Below are positions 1 to 7,342 of a stretch of 64,000 bases of DNA, in pieces. The notes below the pieces were generated by a model. The model made no database searches. It was given only the letters and a program-made list of their open reading frames with translations, and was not told where the DNA came from. Both the position numbers and the translations under genes were made by a program. Each line of letters begins with the position of its first letter. The first letter of the stretch is position 1. The stretch is from Methanorbis rubei (GTDB lineage Archaea > Halobacteriota > Methanomicrobia > Methanomicrobiales > Methanocorpusculaceae), in NCBI RefSeq assembly GCF_032714495.1, contig NZ_JAWDKB010000004.1, positions 1-64,000 of the forward strand, in the 5' to 3' direction.

Positions 1-111
1 GCCGCGCTGGCACGGCTGGACATCACAAATCTTGCCGTCTTTGACGACAAGGTTGAAGGTACAGCCTGCACCGCAGTAAGGACAGGTAGTGGTTACATAC
101 TTAATTTCCAT
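1..111 (-). CDS. fdhA: Formate dehydrogenase alpha subunit, N-terminal fragment
   Basis: Only the first 37 codons lie in the window; the gene continues beyond the left edge. The start reads [17 protein letters not shown], which is the typical beginning of the F420-dependent formate dehydrogenase catalytic subunit, with the first cysteines (C10, C13, C17) of its N-terminal [4Fe-4S] cluster. FdhA is a molybdopterin/tungstopterin enzyme that oxidises formate to CO2. In Methanomicrobiales it can feed electrons to HdrABC-MvhD, so its presence near the Hdr-Fwd operon at 7343-17279 fits. A cysteine desulfurase and FdhD, needed to sulfurate its cofactor, are encoded 1.3 kb away. Other members of the molybdopterin oxidoreductase family start similarly, so the exact substrate is inferred. 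Confidence 0.85.
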   Translation of the reverse strand, partial: MEIKYVTTTCPYCGAGCTFNLVVKDGKICDVQPCQRG

Positions 112-244
112 GGATAAACCTCGGATACTATAAACTCTGTAAAGACGGCATAAATACCTATCCAGTTTTTTCAGTTTTTTGTGTATTAACGGTGGGTCTG
201 ATCAGAAAATGAAGGAAGCAAAATTCAATTTCTAAGATTGATTT

Positions 245-353
245 GATTTACTGGTTAAACACATCTACAGACATGGCGCGCATTTCATCGATTTTGATCA
301 CCATTTTAGATCACGATAGATTAGGTAAACCAAACACCATAACCAAGTAAATC
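245..353. promoter_or_regulatory. Spaced inverted repeat upstream of fdhA
   Basis: The 330-base gap between fdhA and the rubredoxin gene holds no gene that I can see. It contains GATTTACTGGTTA (245-257) and its near-exact inverse TAACCAAGTAAATC (340-353), which differ by one inserted base. It lies upstream of fdhA (minus strand) and could be a regulator binding region or chance; nothing else supports it. Confidence 0.2.
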
Positions 354-439
354 ATTTTTCAAAGTTGAGAAAAAATCAGTAACTGTACTGGTATCAGATG
401 AAAAAAAAGAATGCCGGAAAAAAAATTATTGAAAAAAAT

Positions 440-613
440 TTAGTCCTCGATCTTTTTGAAAAGACCGGGCTTGGTTTTTGGAATCATGCAGGTCGGACAC
501 TTCCAGGAGTTGGGAATATCCTCGTACTTTGTTCCAGCCGGGATACCATGCTTGGGGTCGCCCAGATCCTCATCATAGATGTATGCACAGAAAATGCACA
601 GATATTTTGCCAT
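440..613 (-). CDS. Rubredoxin
   Basis: A 57-residue protein whose two metal-binding knuckles are C6-I-F-C9 and C38-P-T-C41, with the usual aromatic and acidic stretch AYIYDEDLGDP between them and W36 before the second knuckle. Rubredoxins are small one-iron electron carriers, which in anaerobes serve oxygen or superoxide reduction and other redox enzymes. The length (52-60) is normal. The glycine that usually follows the last cysteine (CPxCG) is methionine here. The gene lies 48 bases downstream of the coiled-coil gene on the same strand and upstream of fdhA, so the three may be co-transcribed. Confidence 0.85.
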   Translation of the reverse strand: MAKYLCIFCAYIYDEDLGDPKHGIPAGTKYEDIPNSWKCPTCMIPKTKPGLFKKIED

Positions 614-661
614 GATCTCATATCTCCCAACGTCGATAAATATTCTGGGGTCAGGGCACCC

Positions 662-1228
662 TTAGCTCTTATCCTGCATTTCTTCGCGGATTTCGCTGAT
701 ATGCATAATATCATCGTAATTTTTGCCGCACAGACAGTAGTCATGCTTGTCAACCGCATAGACCGGATAACGAACAACATCTTCAGGGACAGGATTGACA
801 GTCAGGCGATTCATATTGAGCAGATCCTCAGGCCGGTAACCGATCGTCTTACAGACATGATTGAAGTCGCGGATCCATCCGCGAAGGTCACGCACATCAT
901 TCATATCCCATTTGAAGATCTGGTAGAGCAGCATGTAGGCATCGCGTTCAAGAATCACCTGGGAAAGTTCCTGGCTCTGGGTGAAGTAGAAGTCTAAGAA
1001 AGATCGCACGTCACGCACCTGCTGGGCTGACTCGTACGTTGCCGCACGCATCTCGCGGGCGGTCTCAAGACGATCCTGATCATCAATTTTTCCGCCGAGG
1101 CGCCCGACCTCTTTGGAAATATCCTTGAGATCGACCTCGATATTCTCCAGATCACCGAGGACATCTTCGAACTTCTTATACAGCTCGACGCCGAAGAATG
1201 CCTCCATGTATTCACCGTTCTTTGTCAT
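662..1228 (-). CDS. Conserved coiled-coil protein of unknown function
   Basis: A 188-residue acidic, soluble protein that I cannot assign to a named family. Residues about 15-60 (KKFEDVLGDLENIEVDLKD and onward) have heptad-like spacing typical of a coiled coil. The C-terminal third carries a CLCG motif (HDYCLCG) that could bind metal. I start it at ATG 1228 because GTTTATATTA (1251-1260, complement) sits about 26 bases upstream, the archaeal TATA distance for a leaderless transcript. It precedes the rubredoxin gene, so a redox role is possible but is only inference. Confidence 0.7.
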   Translation of the reverse strand: MTKNGEYMEAFFGVELYKKFEDVLGDLENIEVDLKDISKEVGRLGGKIDDQDRLETAREMRAATYESAQQVRDVRSFLDFYFTQSQELSQVILERDAYMLLYQIFKWDMNDVRDLRGWIRDFNHVCKTIGYRPEDLLNMNRLTVNPVPEDVVRYPVYAVDKHDYCLCGKNYDDIMHISEIREEMQDKS

Positions 1229-1250
1229 TGGTACAATATTTGTCAGCAAC

Positions 1251-1260
1251 TAATATAAAC
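1251..1260 (-). promoter_or_regulatory. TATA box of the minus-strand coiled-coil/rubredoxin unit
   Basis: GTTTATATTA on the minus strand, centred about 27 bases before the ATG at 1228. This spacing predicts transcription starting at or next to the start codon (leaderless mRNA), common in archaea. Confidence 0.4.
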
Positions 1261-1370
1261 AATTAGTTCGAGAATGTCGAAATTATTAAATATCTGAATA
1301 ATGTCCATTTATCTATATTTAAAAGAAGATGTAACCTTTATTAGTGAGAAAAACAAAACTCAACCAACCA

Positions 1371-2579
1371 ATGGCAGCATTCGACCCTGAACTCATACGC
1401 GGCGACTTCCCGATTCTGCAAAAACTGATCTATCTTGACAACGCCGCAACCTCTCTTTCCCCACGTCAGGTAGTCGAAGCACAGAATGATGCCGAGTATA
1501 ACTACCGCGCCAACGTCGGCCGCGGCATTCACCGTCTCTCCCGCATCGCAACCCATCAGTATCTGGAAGCGCACGAGATACTCAAACGGTTCTTCGGCGG
1601 AGAAAACGGAACGCTGGCCTTCACGAAAAACACAACCGAAGCAATAAACACCGTTTCGCTCGGACTTCGCTGGAACAAAACCGACCGGATTGTTACAACC
1701 ATCCAGGACCATCACTCCAATCTTCTTCCCTGGTATCGGCTGTACAATGAGGGAAGGGTTGCAGGAGTTGACGTAGCCAGAGGTCTCTCCGGCGTGATTT
1801 TGCCTGAGGATGTTGAGGCATGCATCACGAAGGACACGCGGCTTGTTGCGATCGGTCATGCCTCCAATGTGTTTGGAACGATTACTGAGGCAGAAGAGAT
1901 TGCAAAGATCTGCAAGGATTACGGTGTTCTCCTGCTGCTTGACGGAGCACAGACTGCGCCTCATCTGCCCCTTAACTTGGAGAAGCTTGCTTGCGACTTC
2001 TTCTGTTTCTCAGGCCACAAGATGCTCGGCCCCATGGGAACCGGAGGACTTTGGATAAGCCCGGATGTCGCAGAGCCGGACATTCCGGCACCGCTCTTCG
2101 CCGGCGGAGGAATGGTTGCACAGGTAGATGGAACCTCGTTTACCTGCGTCGAAGGGCATGCACGCTTTGAGGCAGGAACCCAGAATGTTATCGGAGCGGT
2201 CGGTCTTGCAGAAGCCGCACGGTATCTAATGCGGCTTGGCATGGAAAATGTCGCAAGCCACAGTGCAGCTCTTGCGAGGAGAATGATCTCAGGACTCTCG
2301 GAGATTCCCGGAGTTCACATCTACACACCAAGCGGCGTGCCTTTAATCGGAACGGTTTCGTTTACGCTTGAAGGCGTGCATCCTCACGAGGTCGCCTATC
2401 TTCTTGACGAGGCGGCAGGCATCATGGTAAGATCAGGAGAACACTGCTGCCAGCCATTGATGAAAGGCCTCGGTCTTGCGGGCGGAACAGTGAGGGCGAG
2501 TGCCTACTGCTACAACAGCGAGGATGACATCGATATGCTGACTGCAACGGTCGAAGAGATTGCAGGGATGGTGAAGTAA
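1371..2579 (+). CDS. Cysteine desulfurase, SufS/CsdA-type class V aminotransferase
   Basis: A 402-residue PLP enzyme that removes sulfur from cysteine to form a protein persulfide for Fe-S clusters or molybdopterin sulfuration. Visible features are the N-terminal YLDNAATSLSP, the TKNTTEAIN stretch, the DGAQ aspartate motif, the PLP lysine K217 in FSGHKMLGP, and the active cysteine C359 in RSGEHCCQP. Length matches SufS (about 405). I use ATG 1371; a GTG at 1344 in frame would add nine residues and is less conserved-looking. The next gene, fdhD, follows after two bases. IscS-type desulfurases hand sulfur to FdhD, which passes it to formate dehydrogenase, so the pair most likely serves the FdhA encoded at the left edge. 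Confidence 0.9.
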   Translation: MAAFDPELIRGDFPILQKLIYLDNAATSLSPRQVVEAQNDAEYNYRANVGRGIHRLSRIATHQYLEAHEILKRFFGGENGTLAFTKNTTEAINTVSLGLRWNKTDRIVTTIQDHHSNLLPWYRLYNEGRVAGVDVARGLSGVILPEDVEACITKDTRLVAIGHASNVFGTITEAEEIAKICKDYGVLLLLDGAQTAPHLPLNLEKLACDFFCFSGHKMLGPMGTGGLWISPDVAEPDIPAPLFAGGGMVAQVDGTSFTCVEGHARFEAGTQNVIGAVGLAEAARYLMRLGMENVASHSAALARRMISGLSEIPGVHIYTPSGVPLIGTVSFTLEGVHPHEVAYLLDEAAGIMVRSGEHCCQPLMKGLGLAGGTVRASAYCYNSEDDIDMLTATVEEIAGMVK

Positions 2580-2581
2580 GA

Positions 2582-3217
2582 ATGACAAAATCTATGAAAG
2601 AAAAACCTGTGCAGATTATTATCAACGGCCGAGCCGCAATGACGCTCATGACATCAGCAGAAGATCCCAAGGATCTTGTGACCGGCCATATTTTTACAGA
2701 ACGTGTGGTGGAGACGTATGCAGATATTACGTCCATACACCGCGACGGAAGCCAGGTCAGTGTGGTGACGTCAAAGCCATTTGGAATTTTGCTCTCCCGA
2801 AAGACCGTGCTTGCCGGATGCGGAGGGGCTTCGTCGTTTCTTGATTCAGGAAGGCTTGGACAACTGACTGCCGGTTTTACTCCTTCAAAGGAAGAGATTT
2901 CCCGCAGTTTTGATCAGCTCCCAACGTCATCCTGGTACAGCGGCGGACTTTTTGCAAAAGATGGTGCCCTGCTCGCAGCAGTCGAGGATGTCAGCTCCCA
3001 GAATGTTCTCGACCGGCTTATCGGTCACGGACTTTCGCTTGGAACAGTGTTTTCCGAGACCTATGTTGTCCTCACCGGCAATCTGGTGACTGAAACGGTC
3101 CGAAAAGCGATTATTGCAAAAATTCCCTTCATCGCAGTTTCTGGTGATGTTACCGCGACCGCTGCAAAGACTGCAAAAGAGGCAAACCTTACGCTTGTTC
3201 GCGTGGATAATCGGTAA
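2582..3217 (+). CDS. fdhD: FdhD-family formate dehydrogenase sulfurtransferase
   Basis: A 211-residue member of the FdhD family, which relays sulfur from a cysteine desulfurase to the molybdenum/tungsten cofactor of formate dehydrogenase. Family signs are the start EKPVQIIINGRAAMTLM, the AEDPKDLVTGHIFTE segment and the late FIAVSGDVTATA region. The sulfur-carrying loop, CxxC in E. coli FdhD, reads LAGCGGASS here, leaving a single cysteine (C80). The protein is also shorter than the usual 260-280 residues. Archaeal FdhDs vary, so this may be functional with one cysteine. It is coupled to the desulfurase gene two bases upstream. Confidence 0.8.
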   Translation: MTKSMKEKPVQIIINGRAAMTLMTSAEDPKDLVTGHIFTERVVETYADITSIHRDGSQVSVVTSKPFGILLSRKTVLAGCGGASSFLDSGRLGQLTAGFTPSKEEISRSFDQLPTSSWYSGGLFAKDGALLAAVEDVSSQNVLDRLIGHGLSLGTVFSETYVVLTGNLVTETVRKAIIAKIPFIAVSGDVTATAAKTAKEANLTLVRVDNR

Positions 3218-3225
3218 TATTTTTT

Positions 3226-3555
3226 CAAATTGGAGTTACGCGATGAATCTCATTGTTTGGGATTTTTCTGTCCTTGGTCTCGCTTGGAGTAACCACGGAA
3301 AACACTGAACACACGGAAAAAACACAGAATACCGCTTTGCTTACGGAAAACACAGAAAGCCTAAGGAAGTTGGCATCTCAAAACAGTGACAAATACACAT
3401 ACCCGTACACTTAGGCTTTCTGTCTTTTCCGTAAGCGAAGCGGTATTCTGTGTTTTTTCCGTGTGTTCAGTGTTTTCCGTGGTTACTCCAAATAAAACCA
3501 AAAAAAAGGAACTTTTTTCCTTATGCTATTTCATACCGCGTAAGCCCTATTCAAA
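3226..3555. repeat. Dispersed repeat family A, long copy with 80-base hairpin arms
   Basis: The outer ends are a terminal inverted repeat (left about 3226-3262, right about 3520-3555) resembling the ends of the copies at 7143-7313 and 29512-29860, with core TAGGACTTAC. Inside, bases 3286-3365 and 3410-3489 are inverted copies agreeing at 78 of 80 positions by my count, around a 44-base loop that is also conserved in the 29512 copy. A truncated second left end follows at about 3550-3620. No coding sequence is present. This looks like a non-autonomous, MITE-like element. Confidence 0.75.
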
Positions 3556-3617
3556 ATAGAAGTTCTGCGATGAATTTCATCGTCTGAGATTTTTCTGTCC
3601 TTGGCTTCACTTGGAGT

Positions 3618-3869
3618 AGCTTCTGTTTATTTTGATGCTAGATGCTAGATACCACTTCTCACAATGTTTGGAAGAGGAGAGGAGTTGATGATTTTTCCTA
3701 CCCAGACAATACACACATTTATATACTTTTAGAAAGAAATATGTGACACGAGAGTACTTACGGAGCACTATCTATTGTTTTGAAAGTCTGCGGATTTTTT
3801 TTGGTTTGTGTTGGTCTGATGTTTTTCGATTGAGAAGTGGTATCAAGCATCAAAATAGCAGGAGTGGCT
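3618..3869. repeat. Inverted-repeat element, about 250 bases
   Basis: The left arm (about 3618-3662) contains TTTTGATGCT, a repeated GATGCTA and ATACCACTTCTCA. The right arm (about 3831-3869) is its inverse, TGAGAAGTGGTAT followed by AGCATCAAAATA. The left arm carries an extra tandem GATGCTA. The roughly 170 bases between hold no convincing gene. It abuts the family A copy, so the 3218-3997 gap is essentially all repeats plus the promoter of the next operon. Confidence 0.55.
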
Positions 3870-3901
3870 AAACAAATATAAAAATACATATGCTATATTA
3901 A

Positions 3902-3943
3902 TATATGTGAATAATTAATTTTTTTCAAAAATAATCACATATA
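3902..3943. promoter_or_regulatory. Promoter region with TATATGTGA inverted repeat before the sulfur cluster
   Basis: TATATGTGA (3902-3910) and TCACATATA (3935-3943) form a perfect 9-base inverted repeat separated by 24 bases, 55-95 bases before the start of the transporter gene at 3998. Several TATA-like strings surround it. It may be an operator for the 3998-6091 gene set. Confidence 0.35.
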
Positions 3944-3997
3944 AAAATATACCCAATAACATTAATAAACAAAAACTACCAAAGAAAGATCATACAC

Positions 3998-4531
3998 ATG
4001 GTAACAGATATTTCTGAAAAAAAGAAAGGAGTGGACACCTATCTCAAGATACCACTTCTGGGTGGAGCCGTCATCGGTTTTGCCGCAGCACTCATTCAGG
4101 CGCTTTTGTTCGCCGCAGGCGGACCGCAAGCTTACGGATTTTGTGTCGCATGCCACAGCCGTGACTTAATCAACTACATAACAAACTCCCTCACCGGAAG
4201 CAACCTCTTCCTTGCACCCTTCTCCGCAAACGCTGTTGCCGCAGGAACCCTGCCGGTCTTAACCATCATCGGCGTATTAGTCGGAGCTGCAGGAGCAGCG
4301 CTTCTCTACAAAGAGTTCAGAGTCAAGAAAGGCGACGCAAAGAGTTACGCTGTCTATGGAGTCGGCGGAATCCTCTTCATGATCTTCGCACTCTGTATGG
4401 GAGCATGCCCGTACCGCCTTGCACTCAGAATCGGTTACGGCGACCTCGTCGCAGTCTTCGGACTCATCGCACTCATCGTTGGAGTATTCATCGGTATCAA
4501 AATCGCCATGAAAAGAATGGAGGGAAAATAA
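3998..4531 (+). CDS. YeeE/YedE-family membrane transporter half, first subunit
   Basis: A 177-residue membrane protein with about four hydrophobic helices. It carries the signature cysteines of the YeeE/YedE (DUF395) family: GFCVACHSRDLIN near residue 50 and MGACPYRLALRIGYGD near 130. Bacterial relatives such as TsuA import thiosulfate, and YedE is linked to selenium or sulfur supply. Full-length YeeE proteins are about 350 residues; here the fold is split into this gene and the next, one base apart. A TusA-like carrier follows. Sulfur compound uptake is thus the likely role; the substrate is unknown. Confidence 0.8.
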   Translation: MVTDISEKKKGVDTYLKIPLLGGAVIGFAAALIQALLFAAGGPQAYGFCVACHSRDLINYITNSLTGSNLFLAPFSANAVAAGTLPVLTIIGVLVGAAGAALLYKEFRVKKGDAKSYAVYGVGGILFMIFALCMGACPYRLALRIGYGDLVAVFGLIALIVGVFIGIKIAMKRMEGK

Positions 4532-4532
4532 C

Positions 4533-5054
4533 ATGGTTGACGGATTCTTAATTCCCAAAGAAACAGCAGTACTTCTTGTACCAATCGCAACGATCATCCT
4601 CGGACTTGTCATCGGCTGGCTTGGTCAGAGAAGCGGATTTTGTTCAATTGGCGGTATTCGCGACTACATGCTCTTCCGCCAGACCCGTCTCCTCAAAGGA
4701 TACGTCGCACTCATCATCTCAGCATTTGTCTTCTACTTCATCTTCTCCTTAATCGTTCCCGCAGCAATTCCCAAATTCTTCTGGTGTCTCCAGGAAGGAC
4801 AGCTCTTCACCGCAATTGGCGGAGCGCCGGCAGTTGGTACCGTAGGAGTCATCATCCTCATGATCATCGGTGGAATTTTCGTTGGAATTATTGGAACACT
4901 CCTTGGCGGATGCCCGCTGCGTCAGCTGGTAATGACCTCGGAAGGAAACATGAAATCCCTGATCTTCGTGATCGGCATGCTTGCAGGTGCAGTCATCTTC
5001 ACCGCACTTCTCTCACCATGGATCGTACAAGCGTTTACCGCAATAGGACTCTGA
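4533..5054 (+). CDS. YeeE/YedE-family membrane transporter half, second subunit
   Basis: A 173-residue membrane protein with about five hydrophobic segments and the family motifs GFCSIGGIRDYMLFR (near residue 35) and LLGGCPLRQLVMTSEGN (near 125). These correspond to the conserved cysteine-bearing loops of the other half. It starts one base after the previous stop, so the two halves are probably translated together and assemble as a pseudo-dimer transporter for a sulfur or selenium species. Its ends match a natural half-protein; I see no sign of a frameshifted single gene. Confidence 0.8.
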   Translation: MVDGFLIPKETAVLLVPIATIILGLVIGWLGQRSGFCSIGGIRDYMLFRQTRLLKGYVALIISAFVFYFIFSLIVPAAIPKFFWCLQEGQLFTAIGGAPAVGTVGVIILMIIGGIFVGIIGTLLGGCPLRQLVMTSEGNMKSLIFVIGMLAGAVIFTALLSPWIVQAFTAIGL

Positions 5055-5064
5055 AGGAAAAATC

Positions 5065-5289
5065 ATGACAGAAAAATTAGACATCACTGGAAAAGTCTGT
5101 CCGTTCTGCGTCTTATCCGTAGACCAGAAACTCAAAACCATGCAGACAGGGGACACCCTTACTGTACTCTGCGATCACGGATCAGCAGCTACCGGCTCAA
5201 TTCCTGAATATGCCGAAATGAAAGGATGGAAAAGTTCCGTGAAACTCATCGAACATGGTCTCTGGGAGATCATCATTACTAAGAGCTGA
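5065..5289 (+). CDS. TusA/SirA/YedF-like sulfur carrier protein
   Basis: A 74-residue protein of the TusA (SirA-like) fold: DITGKVCPFCVL at the N terminus, then LTVLCDHGSAATGSIPEYAEMKGW. TusA proteins carry persulfide on the first cysteine of a CPxP motif. Here the motif reads CPFC, so a second cysteine replaces the second proline. Together with the YeeE/YedE pair directly upstream it matches the common yedE-yedF arrangement, in which the carrier receives imported sulfur or selenium. The spacing to the upstream gene (10 bases) suggests one transcript. Confidence 0.8.
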   Translation: MTEKLDITGKVCPFCVLSVDQKLKTMQTGDTLTVLCDHGSAATGSIPEYAEMKGWKSSVKLIEHGLWEIIITKS

Positions 5290-5311
5290 CGCAACCAAAC
5301 AGATAGCGACA

Positions 5312-5530
5312 ATGATCCCGGACTACCGTGAAGAATCCTGCACCTACCTGATGCTCAGATTAAAGGTCGCGCTCAAAAAGCATGACCAAAAAACCCCTTT
5401 CAGCTTCTATGGAACGGCGACGCAGGTAAAGACGGTGGAAGGATCGTTTCCTGCAAGCGGTTATACGGTTGCCTCCTCAAAAGAAGGAGACGACTGCTAT
5501 CTTATCACGTTGTCATCAGCAGAAACCTGA
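5312..5530 (+). CDS. Small protein of unknown function in the sulfur operon
   Basis: A 72-residue protein that I do not recognise. It has a CTYLMLRLKVALKKH stretch followed by a short beta-rich half ending in CYLITLSSAE, a size and pattern compatible with another small alpha/beta sulfur carrier fold, but the CPxP motif is absent. ATG 5312 lies 22 bases after the TusA-like stop codon; an upstream in-frame extension would overlap that gene and is unlikely. Placement between tusA-like and osmC suggests a role in sulfur handling. Confidence 0.5.
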   Translation: MIPDYREESCTYLMLRLKVALKKHDQKTPFSFYGTATQVKTVEGSFPASGYTVASSKEGDDCYLITLSSAET

Positions 5531-5569
5531 AATCATCACACCTACAAAAAATATTTGGAGAATATATTC

Positions 5570-6091
5570 ATGTCACTCAATAATATCGATATAGCACAGG
5601 TAAAACAGTACGAAGCAGACATCAAAGCAGATGGTGAAGAAGCAAAGTTCACCACAAAGATGCAAGGGACCTGGCTCTTTGACGAGAGCGGGCCGCAATT
5701 TACTGCAACCGCAAAGACCAAAGGTGAACCTGTCGTATTCACGCTATCCCATCCGAACTTTGACGGGCCCGGCGTCAGCCCTTCACCAATGTCATTTGGT
5801 CTGTTCTGGATTGCAGGCTGTGCATCTGCAACCCTGATGACGTCGGCTGAAAAGAAAGGGATCAAGATCGATGCTCTCTCAACCTGTATTGAAGCAGATC
5901 TCGACTATCATGCACAGTTCAAACTTGGCGACCAGCCACTGGTTGGCGAGTACCGGATCAACTTCATCATCAGTTCCAAAGCCTCGGATGCAGAAGTTGA
6001 GCAGTTGAAGGCTGATGCTCTTGCCGGATGCATGGCAATGTACACCGTGAAGAACGCCATTCCGCTCAAAGTTACCCACACACGGGCATAA
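5570..6091 (+). CDS. OsmC family protein
   Basis: A 173-residue protein of the OsmC/Ohr fold: an antiparallel N-terminal half ending in LSHPNFDGPG, then the central helix with FGLFWIAGCASATLMTSAEKKGI, and a C-terminal half with LAGCMAMYTVKNA. OsmC/Ohr proteins use two cysteines to reduce organic hydroperoxides, and OsmC relatives beside TusA genes may deal with persulfides. The cysteines at about 87 and 157 may be the pair, though the surrounding residues differ from classical Ohr. ATG 5570 is preferred because TTGGAG lies nine bases before it. Confidence 0.8.
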   Translation: MSLNNIDIAQVKQYEADIKADGEEAKFTTKMQGTWLFDESGPQFTATAKTKGEPVVFTLSHPNFDGPGVSPSPMSFGLFWIAGCASATLMTSAEKKGIKIDALSTCIEADLDYHAQFKLGDQPLVGEYRINFIISSKASDAEVEQLKADALAGCMAMYTVKNAIPLKVTHTRA

Positions 6092-6160
6092 ATTTTCATT
6101 CTTTTTTTAAATGCAGTAAAGACAATTCTTTTATCATTCCCTCTCCAATATCGAGGTACA

Positions 6161-7060
6161 ATGGCTGATCCGAATCTCTACTTAAAAGGCGGCGTTATCC
6201 CGGAACGGGACAACGAGCATTATATCATCCGGCTTCGTGTTCCGGCAGGAATGCTTGACGTCGAGGCTCTTGCAGGCATCGCAAAGATTGCAAAAAAATA
6301 TGGAATAACCAATACCCATCTCACCACCCGCCAGACGATCGAACTGCTTCAGGTAGGTCCTGAAGTCCTTGATGATCTTCTTGCCGACCTTGAAAAGAAC
6401 GGCACCCCGATCGGTGCCGAACGTAACGAAGTAGTCAACATAACTTCATGTCTCGGCAACGCGAACTGCAAGTTCTCGGTGATTGATACCCTCTCTCTTG
6501 CCAAGAGGCTTGATGAGAAACATTTCGGCAAAGAGATGCCGGTGAAAGTTCGTATCGCTATCTCGGGCTGTCCGAACGGATGCACCAGCGAGCGGCTGAA
6601 TGAGATCGGCATCACGGGTCTCCGACGTCCGGTCCGAAACGAAGGACTCTGTACCGGATGCGGAACCTGCGGCTACTACTGTAAGGAAGACGCAATTCTG
6701 ATCGAGAACGGAAAACTCAAACTCAATCAGGGTGACTGCATGCTGTGCGGATTCTGTATTCATGCATGTCCCTTCCAGTACATCAACTTCGATGACCCGC
6801 TCTACTTAATTACGCTCGGCGGCAGACGCGGACGCCATCCAAAGATCGGCAGAACATTTTACATCGCAAAGTCAGAGGATGACGTGGTTGAAATCGTGGG
6901 AAAAATTATCTACTGGATCTTCCGCAGCATTGCCTCAGACAAAATGCTTCCCGAACAGCTGACCGACGAAGAGTTCATCGAGTTCCGCGAAAAAGTAAAG
7001 AAGAGTCTCAAGCCGCTTGGCATCGAAGGCATCGACCCAACCAACGCGTACTGCATCTGA
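6161..7060 (+). CDS. Small dissimilatory-sulfite-reductase-like protein (siroheme Fe-S protein)
   Basis: A 299-residue protein of the nitrite/sulfite reductase family. An N-terminal ferredoxin-like half domain (residues 1-75) is followed by the siroheme-[4Fe-4S] ligand motifs CLGNANC (Cx5C, near 95) and CPNGC (Cx3C, near 138). An inserted two-cluster ferredoxin domain follows (CTGCGTCGYYC near 165 and CMLCGFCIHACP near 195). It matches the short group I DsrLP proteins common in methanogens, whose function is not settled; sulfite, nitrite or sulfur assimilation roles have been discussed. The sulfur genes just upstream support a sulfur role. A T-rich run after the stop is a likely terminator. 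Confidence 0.85.
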   Translation: MADPNLYLKGGVIPERDNEHYIIRLRVPAGMLDVEALAGIAKIAKKYGITNTHLTTRQTIELLQVGPEVLDDLLADLEKNGTPIGAERNEVVNITSCLGNANCKFSVIDTLSLAKRLDEKHFGKEMPVKVRIAISGCPNGCTSERLNEIGITGLRRPVRNEGLCTGCGTCGYYCKEDAILIENGKLKLNQGDCMLCGFCIHACPFQYINFDDPLYLITLGGRRGRHPKIGRTFYIAKSEDDVVEIVGKIIYWIFRSIASDKMLPEQLTDEEFIEFREKVKKSLKPLGIEGIDPTNAYCI

Positions 7061-7142
7061 ATAATTTTTTTTCTTTTTTTGTTTTGAAAATTTTTTTCAG
7101 AAAAAAAATTCTAACGAAAAAATATTTTTCACAAAAATTTTG

Positions 7143-7313
7143 TTCAAATAGGACCTACTCGGTGATGAATTTCATAGTTTGGGATTTTTCTGTAGGTGGT
7201 CTCGCTTGGAGTAACCACGGAACACACTGAACACACGGAATTCCACGGAAAAAATCAAGGACAGAAAATTCCTTTTCCTTATGCTATTTCACACCGCGTA
7301 AGTCCTATTCAAA
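7143..7313. repeat. Dispersed repeat family A, short copy
   Basis: A 171-base copy without the long hairpin centre. The left end TTCAAATAGGACCTAC and right end GTAAGTCCTATTCAAA form the terminal inverted repeat. The interior keeps the shared TTTGGGATTTTTCTG segment, the GGAGTAACCACGGA block and the CCTTATGCTATTTCACACC right-hand block. It lies between the convergent sulfite-reductase-like gene and fwdC. Confidence 0.75.
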
Positions 7314-7342
7314 GAATTTTCAAAAAAAAGAAAAAGAAGGAT

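Noticed and set aside
398-997. 199-codon open frame on the plus strand
   Set aside because: It runs antisense to the rubredoxin and coiled-coil genes, has no recognisable motif, and the minus-strand genes explain the conservation-like pattern better.
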